From Prunus persica (Eukaryota > Streptophyta > Magnoliopsida > Rosales > Rosaceae): a stretch of 64,000 nt of DNA. The notes under the pieces are model-generated. The model made no database searches. It saw nothing but the letters and a program-made list of their open reading frames with translations, and was not told the origin of the DNA. This document shows, piece after piece, positions 57,912 through 64,000 of this stretch. How positions within the stretch are numbered: position 1 is the stretch's first letter; every line of letters starts with the position of its first letter. The stretch lies in contig NC_034013.1 of NCBI RefSeq assembly GCF_000346465.2, positions 17,853,624-17,917,623 on the forward strand, given 5' to 3'. The translations under genes were made by a program, and so were the position numbers.

Positions 57912-58886
57912 TCAAGAAACGGATACACTCGGATCTTTACAGACGAACGGGTGGGTCAAAAGCTGAGCGGCCGTCCACCGTTTTCCGGACTCCTTCTGCA
58001 AGCAACACTCCATGAAACTCCTGAACTCCTCCGACACCCCATCGGGCAAGCTCGGCGGCTCTCCGAAACATATGGCGCACATAAGGGTGGCCCAGTCGGG
58101 TCTCTGACCCGGAGGCAAGAACGGAAAGTGACCCATGTAAAGCTCCATCAGGGTCAGCCCCAGGCTCCATATATCACTGGCGTAGCCGTTGTAATTGCCA
58201 CCGTAAGTGTCCGGGTCGAATCTTTCCGGGCTCATGTAAGCGCAAGTACCCACGTAGGAATTGCAGGCGTCCAAGGTCCGGCACATGATCTTGCTCACGC
58301 CAAAGTCGGCGATCTTCACTTCCATGTTGCTGTTGACCAAAAGATTGGTGGGTTTAATGTCGCGGTGGATGATCTTGTGGGTGTGGAGGTAGTTGAGGCC
58401 GTTGAGAACTTGGCGGGCGACGTGGGCAAGCTTTGGCTCGGAGAAGGTGCCGTGGGCTTTAAGCAAGGTCTCGAGGGTGCCGGAGTCCATGTACTCCATG
58501 ACGATCCCGATATCTCCCGACGGCTTCTCAAAGATTGCGTGGCAGCGGACGACGTAGGGAGAGTCCGTGCGGCGGAGGATCTCCATCTCGCGGAAGATCT
58601 GACGGCGGACGGTGGGGTCGGAGTCGCCGTAGACGAGTTTGAGAGCGTAAGTGGTGGAAGTGCGCTTGTGGCGTACCTTGTAGACGGTGCCGCCGTTACC
58701 GTGGCCGAGGACTTGGAGTGTGTCGAGATCGGCGGCGGAGATAGCGGCGGAGGAAGAGTTGTTTGTGAGGGCGGTGGTGGCGGCGGCTGTGGGAGGAAGA
58801 GGAAGGGCGAAACGTGGGCGGCACTCGGAGGGTTCGGGCAAGGGTAGGCGGAGATTAAGCTGTCGGCGTTCTCGTATGAGAGCCAT
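57912..58886 (-). CDS. MKK9: MAP kinase kinase, group D (MKK9/MKK7 type)
   Basis: Single exon, 324 aa. MAPKK of a stress and ethylene/defence cascade (family knowledge: MKK9 activates MPK3/MPK6). Order: an N-terminal MAPK docking site RERRQLNLRLPLP (5-17), a Pro/Ala/Ser-rich linker, then the kinase domain with GHGNGGTVYKVRH (61-73), invariant Lys83 in YALKLV, HRDIKPTN (174-181), DFG (194-196) and the plant MAPKK activation loop S/T-x5-S/T as Thr204 and Ser210 (TLDACNS). Group D plant MAPKKs are intronless, as here. GC content is far higher than in the neighbouring DNA, producing a long antisense frame. TATATAAG lies at about 58952-58959 on both strands, ~66 bp before the start. Confidence 0.96.
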   Translation of the reverse strand: MALIRERRQLNLRLPLPEPSECRPRFALPLPPTAAATTALTNNSSSAAISAADLDTLQVLGHGNGGTVYKVRHKRTSTTYALKLVYGDSDPTVRRQIFREMEILRRTDSPYVVRCHAIFEKPSGDIGIVMEYMDSGTLETLLKAHGTFSEPKLAHVARQVLNGLNYLHTHKIIHRDIKPTNLLVNSNMEVKIADFGVSKIMCRTLDACNSYVGTCAYMSPERFDPDTYGGNYNGYASDIWSLGLTLMELYMGHFPFLPPGQRPDWATLMCAICFGEPPSLPDGVSEEFRSFMECCLQKESGKRWTAAQLLTHPFVCKDPSVSVS

Positions 58887-58951
58887 TTGTTTTGGGGGTT
58901 TGTGGGTGGTGTTGGTGTGGAGTCGAGTACTTATTTTTGTATTCCTTTTTC

Positions 58952-58959
58952 CTTATATA
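58952..58959 (-). promoter_or_regulatory. TATA box of the MAPKK gene
   Basis: CTTATATAAGG, about 66 bp upstream of the start codon on the minus strand. Confidence 0.6.
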
Positions 58960-61465
58960 AGTAAGGAGTGAGAAAAAAAGCACGTGCGGACCAAAGCAGC
59001 CGGCGTAGGAGGCTTCATGGATAGAGAGGAAGGATATGGGGTCCAATTTTTTAATATTTTTATTTTGTTTTATAAGAGGATGTGGGCTCCACTGTTGTAT
59101 ATACAATTATAGATCTTTTAGGGGTGGATAGGTGTGGTGTCCAATTTTTTAGTGCTACTTGCTTATGTGAGTTTATCCACACGTGATTTAAAGAGCAAGT
59201 GGCTAGCCTGCCACCTCATTTTAAAACAAACCAAGCAACGAACCACTCATTAAAAAAAATATATATTTAAAAAAAAAGACAAGCTAATTCTTAATTTGGT
59301 ATATTTATCTTCCCAAATAGAAAATTAGATTCGTGTCAATGGCTACAGGCGAACTTTAAAACAAACAAATACAATCCACCAACCATAGCTATGGGTCAGA
59401 AGAACTATGAAGTTAGGTACGTTTTGAAGACTATTCGTCATGTACAGCGCCAAATCACCCTCTATGATATCAAGATTCCAATATGCGTGAATAAATTATT
59501 AACAGATCACTCTCTTTTATAACGATTGAGTCACGTGGTTAATAATAAAATTAAAAATGGAGCTCAATTAAATTAATTTTGTTTAGGGTTAGGAAATTTG
59601 AGAGCTGATGTGGATCATGGATACATTGAGTTTGTTTAGGTTAAATAAAAATTAGTTTGTTGTAAGATTAGGAAGTTGGCTGTACATTGAACTTGGTTTA
59701 ATCAATGTACCTGAGGTGGCGCTGTGCTGTGCCCCTATGTCTTAATCAATGTCCTTGTTGCGTCTCTTAATTTTTAATATAAAAAATCAGTTATTTTTTC
59801 GTTTGTTTGTTTGATTTGATGTTTCAATTTTGTTGGTATTACTTATAAAATTGTAAGATTATAAGTACACGCACATAACATATTTGATATGAGCAATTAA
59901 AACAATTAAAATAACATGAGTAAGTATATATCCAAACGTGAATTTCAATTTAAAACGTTATAAACGTAATAGATTATTATCCATCACATAATCACATTGG
60001 TGGATTGATGGCGAGACAAGAATGGCTATTCTATTCTATTGTATTTATATATAAAAAAAAAGATTCCAAATTTGCTATTATCATCTAAAATATTGATGAC
60101 AATATTCAGTGCATGAAAGCAACGTCATCATCAACAATAATAATATCATGCCTGACAGTAGCGAGCTCAGAAGCCCCCCACCCCCCACCCCCCTCTCTCT
60201 CTATAAGGAGCAAGTTGCACGTAACATCAGCAGCAGTCCATGAAAAAGTTTGATTTATTTATTTGGTAAATAACTCTGTGAGTTGTTGCTTGCTTCGCCC
60301 TCTACTTCCCTATCAATGTTTGGCGGTCCCAAATTGTATTCAGTGGCGCCCCGGCACTTGGACTGCTTATGTCAATTAAGTCCACATCGTCATTGTCTTC
60401 TTTTATTGGTTCAGAATAACTATGTAAAGCCCAAAGGGTCAAGTATGTTTTGATTACTAAAGCCCAAACGCTTAACACCCAAAATGTAGAGTAGACGGGA
60501 GGCCTGAGGAGGCCAACCAAACTGAAAAGATAAGATAGGCCCAAACTTATTTGCAGGTAGGTTGGTTATTATTAGGATTTGGAACAGAAACGTGTGATTT
60601 GTTTGAGTTTGGTGAATGAATTGGGAAGCTCTGTAACTAGTAAGTTAGTAATAGTAACTATAACCTGATGATGATTAAGTTAGTTATCCATTCACAGTTA
60701 TAAAAGTTTGAAGAAACACAAGACAAGACTATTTATAGATAGGCAAGATTAGTTTCTAGTTATTCTAGGTTGTAACTTCACGTTTCTAGTTAGCATCTTG
60801 TTACTGAGAGGTTTAATTAGGGTGAGCTCATGATTAGTGTATATGTATTATCCCCAACACAACAGTAATCTCTCTGGAGTTTTCTCAGAATATTATTAAA
60901 AGCAAAACAAGGAAAAAGGTAAAAGGTAAAAGATCTCCTCTTCTGCAGTTTTTCTTCAAAATCTAGATTGCGTTAGGTGGTGTCCCATCCTCCGTCTGAA
61001 TAAAAGGTCAGTATAAATTCCATGTCCACTCCCCTCCATTGCAAGTTGTATATGCATTCTTTTTCATTATGATCAGATCGATATGTCTTCAACTTTAATT
61101 TGCAAGCATCTTACTTACACATGTACAAACAAAAAATCACCACGCATAGATGCAGCAGATAATTGGACGGGGAAGATTAATTGGATGTTCTAAAACATTT
61201 GGATACCTTAAACATTGCCTGAGTGAACCGAATTCAACCAAGGGAAGCTTTTCTTATCTAAAAAGTACCATTGCCTGGATTCTTTTTGTCACCACAAATT
61301 AAGTTACTGTTTTTGCATTAATTCCGATAGTATATACAGCACTGGCATTAATTACATGTTGGCCCTCCCTCCTTTCACTTTCTTCTCTTTCTTGACACAT
61401 ATAGATATGGCTAGCTAATAAAGTATAGGTGTTGGACAGGACATTATATTATTGGTTTCATTTGA

Positions 61466-61470
<5 letters not shown>

Positions 61471-61503
<33 letters not shown>
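61471..61503. repeat. (GA)n tract in the SKOR leader
   Basis: About 30 bp of GA repeat ending 13 bp upstream of the presumed start codon. Confidence 0.9.
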
Positions 61504-61509
<6 letters not shown>

Positions 61510-61515
61510 TGAAAA

Positions 61516-63748
61516 ATGCATGGAGCTGAGAGAAGAAGATCAACATCCTCAGGAGGAGGAGGTGATCATCATCATCAGGATAATCATGATGATGAGTATG
61601 ATGAAGATGGAGAGTCGCCGTTTGAGGTTGAGGATGAGGTGGAGCTTTCAACAACACCCTGGTGGTGGTGGTGGAAAAGGCGTTTCACTTTCAGCAATAC
61701 CGACTCCAGTCTTACAACTACTGGTTCTAGATCATCTGCTGCATCTTCCTTTTTCGATCGTCTCGTCATTCATCCTGATAACTGGTATGTATGGTACTTT
61801 CAATTTCTGTCTATTAGCTGGTTTAAATTTCTGCGCATGAAACACCATGGTCCATGGTGTTGTCCTTTGCCTCGGATGCAGCCATAATTCTAAAATGTGG
61901 TCTACAATTAATCCTGAGAAACCTACTTATTTTATCATTACGAAATTAAGTATTATTATATATTCTACATACGAGAGGAGTGGTGGTGTAAATTTGAGCA
62001 AATTGAACATAAGATTTTGGGTGCATAGTCAACGTTTTTAGTCATTTGAACTACAAATTTTTTGCATGTAATTCACCTTATTAGAACACAAAAATCTCCA
62101 TTTTATTCATGAATGATATACTTAGTATAATCTTTGTAAACATTAACATTTTGTTGTAAACAATGTAACGACAATACTACTCTCTTGAAATTTGTAGGCC
62201 AAAATAGAAACCTTTCACTATAATATTTTGTTCTCTCTCTATCTTCATACATTTGGGTGAAAGAGAGAAAAGGTGAAATCACGGAATTCATGACTTTCTA
62301 TAGAACTTACAAGAAATACTTTTTGATGCACATAAGGGAGAGAGAGAAAAAAGAAAACACAAAAGGCAAAAAGGAACTTTAAGTTGGGCCGGTTCAGTTC
62401 AGGTCCAAAGTTGTAGTACGTATAGTCCAAAATTGGGCTTGGGAGTTATATTTTAGGATAAAGAAGTAAGGATAGGGCCCACTTCATATTTTGGCGCGAA
62501 TACAAGCTCGTCCGCTCCAGGCTACCTTCAGGCCTCTGTGTACGGTTGTGATGTGTGGTTTAAATGAGGCAAAAACTGTGTAGGTCAAGTGAAGAAGTTG
62601 TTAATGGTGGAATTGGAAATGCAGGTGGTACGTGGCGTGGACGCATTTCATTCTAATATGGGCAGTCTACTCGTCCTTCTTCACCCCCTTGGAGTTCGGC
62701 TTCTTCAGAGGTCTGCCGGAGAATCTCTTCCTGCTCGACATCGCAGGCCAGCTCGCCTTTCTCATCGACATCGTCGTCCGCTTCTTCGTCGCCTACCGCG
62801 ACTTCCACTCCCACCGACTTGTCTACAATCGCAACCTCATCGCCCTCCGCTACCTAAAGTCTCGCTTCCTCCTCGATTTACTGGGTTGTCTGCCTTGGGA
62901 CGCCATCTACAAGGTAAGCTAGGGCTACAATTAATTAACTTCAATTTCAAATATTAATTTAATTTAATAAATGATATCTGATCTTAATTGCATTGCATTG
63001 CAGGCTTCTGGAAAAGAAGAGGGTGTGAGGTACCTGTTGTGGATACGTCTGAGCCGAGCATGCCGAGTGACAGAGTTTTTTGAGAAGCTTGAGAAAGATA
63101 TAAGGATCAACTACCTTTTCACAAGAATTGCCAAGCTTTTTGTTGTGGAACTTTACAGCACACATACAGCTGCCTGCTTCTTTTATTATCTGGCCACAAC
63201 CATGCCTCCCTCCCAGGAGGGATACACTTGGATTGGAAGCTTGAAGATGGGTGACTATAGCTATTCCCATTTCCGAGAGATTGACCTCTGGAAGCGTTAC
63301 ATCACCTCACTCTATTTTGCCGTTGTTACCATGGCCACTGTTGGTAATTAATCAATTAATTAAGCTTCTTAATTCGTTTCTTATTATGTATCCCTGATTT
63401 ATTTTCAAGATGGGTCATAAATGAGTATGCTTTTTCCTTTTTTGTTTTCCAGGATATGGAGAGATACATGCAGTGAATGTGAGGGAGATGATATTCATCA
63501 TGTTTTATGTGTCTTTTGACATGATTCTTGGTGCTTATCTGCTGGGTAACATCGCTGCATTGATTGTGAAAGGATCGAAAACAGAAAAGTTTAGGGACAA
63601 GATGACTGAACTAATCAAATACATGAACAAAAACAGGCTTGACAGGGGCATAAGTAAGGAAATTAAAAACCATTTGAGGTTACAGTATGACCGTAGCTAC
63701 ACCGAAGCCACTGTTCTTCAGGACATTCCAGCCTCTATTCGCAGCAAG
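61516..63748 (+). CDS. SKOR: SKOR/GORK-type outward-rectifying potassium channel, N-terminal half (3' part outside window)
   Basis: Four exons visible: 61516-61784, 62625-62913, 63004-63343, 63453-63748; in-frame joins, last donor AAG/GTAGTT, so the gene continues past 64000 (cyclic-nucleotide-binding-like and ankyrin domains expected). A voltage-gated Shaker channel of the plasma membrane that releases K+, in SKOR into xylem and in GORK from guard cells. Seen: acidic/His-rich N-terminus with five Trp in a row, S1 WTHFILIWAVYSSFFTPLEF, S2-S3 LAFLIDIVVRFFVAYRD, S4 RYLLWIRLSRACRV, the family mark EKDIRINYLFTRI, pore VVTMATVGYGEIHAVN and S6 FDMILGAYLLGN, C-linker KGSKTEKFRDKM. DMI in S6, linked to K+ sensing in SKOR, is kept. 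The filter has GYGE where SKOR and GORK have GYGD. The intron-1 junction gives NWWYVAW, plausible but less certain. Confidence 0.93.
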
Positions 63749-64000
63749 GTAGTTGTTTAAATTGAGGCTGAAAACTATGGATTCCGAATTTAATCAAATA
63801 ATCTCTTTCTTATTCTTGGTTTAAGAGAACAAGCTTGTTGAATGGTTTTGCTTCATTTGGTGAACTATGAAAACAAGAATGTCATCTTAGATGTTCACCT
63901 TCTATCGTCTTGTCTTTAAAGTATTAATATAAAGATAACCAACATATGAGTTTACTGGTGGCCAAGTAGTATACACTATACAGTTAGGATCTTAATTTTG

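Larger units (their letters stand above)
58887..61515. other. Intergenic between diverging MAPKK and SKOR genes
   Basis: 2.6 kb, AT-rich, with a poly-C stretch at about 60175-60191 and a (GA)n tract at 61471-61503 just before the SKOR start. Open frames are short and unsupported. Nothing else seen. Confidence 0.55.

Noticed and set aside
57897..58847. 316-codon open frame antisense to the MAPKK gene
   Set aside because: It is the GC-rich complement of a well-conserved single-exon kinase; its Val/Gly/Ala-rich translation resembles no family.

Overview
This is nuclear DNA of a dicot plant. The genes have short exons with GT-AG introns, the intergenic DNA is AT-rich with many GA/CT and TA microsatellites, and nearly every recognisable gene belongs to a plant family (KNATM, SKOR, a HAK potassium transporter, an RGF peptide, an IRE-type AGC kinase). 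The protein sequences look like Rosaceae, probably Prunus, but that is recall and was not tested by a search. Exon borders were set by hand: each join keeps the reading frame and uses GT-AG ends, except where a break is reported.

Layout. 1-0.94 kb: last three exons of an IRE-family AGC kinase (+). 3.1-5.6 kb: LRR receptor-like pseudokinase (-). 10.6-11.9 kb: ribosomal protein L44/L36a copy with a frame break (-). 12.3-16.8 kb: plastid DnaJ protein, 11 exons (-). 17.7-19.6 kb: CDCA7-like zinc-finger protein, 8 exons (-). 20.6-21.8 kb: Nudix hydrolase (-). 28.1-28.3 kb: small unrecognised protein (+). 30.1-32.5 kb: cytosolic glutamine synthetase, 12 exons (-). 34.9-38.2 kb: NFXL1 (+). 40.6-44.8 kb: HAK/KUP potassium transporter, 9 exons (+). 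46.2-46.7 kb: RGF/GLV/CLEL peptide precursor (-). 50.2-51.4 kb: KNATM, a KNOX protein without a homeodomain (+). 52.0-54.5 kb: plastid dihydropyrimidine dehydrogenase PYD1 (-). 57.9-58.9 kb: single-exon MAPK kinase, MKK9 type (-). 61.5 kb to the end: SKOR/GORK outward potassium channel, 3' part missing (+).

The gaps hold mobile-element remains: three tRNA-derived SINEs (two with target-site duplications), a nested SINE-in-TIR element at 24.9-25.8 kb, a long-TIR Mutator-like element with three related arms at 55.6-56.0 kb, and several MITE-like foldbacks. No rRNA gene, functional tRNA gene, CRISPR array or operon was seen.

The genes are ordinary, independently transcribed plant genes, not a functional cluster. 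I did not find a new multi-gene system. The observations most worth checking are within genes: a HAK transporter lacking two of three conserved membrane acidic residues, a SKOR channel whose filter reads GYGE, a fossil duplicated exon in glutamine synthetase, and the L44 copy apparently broken by an 8-bp deletion.
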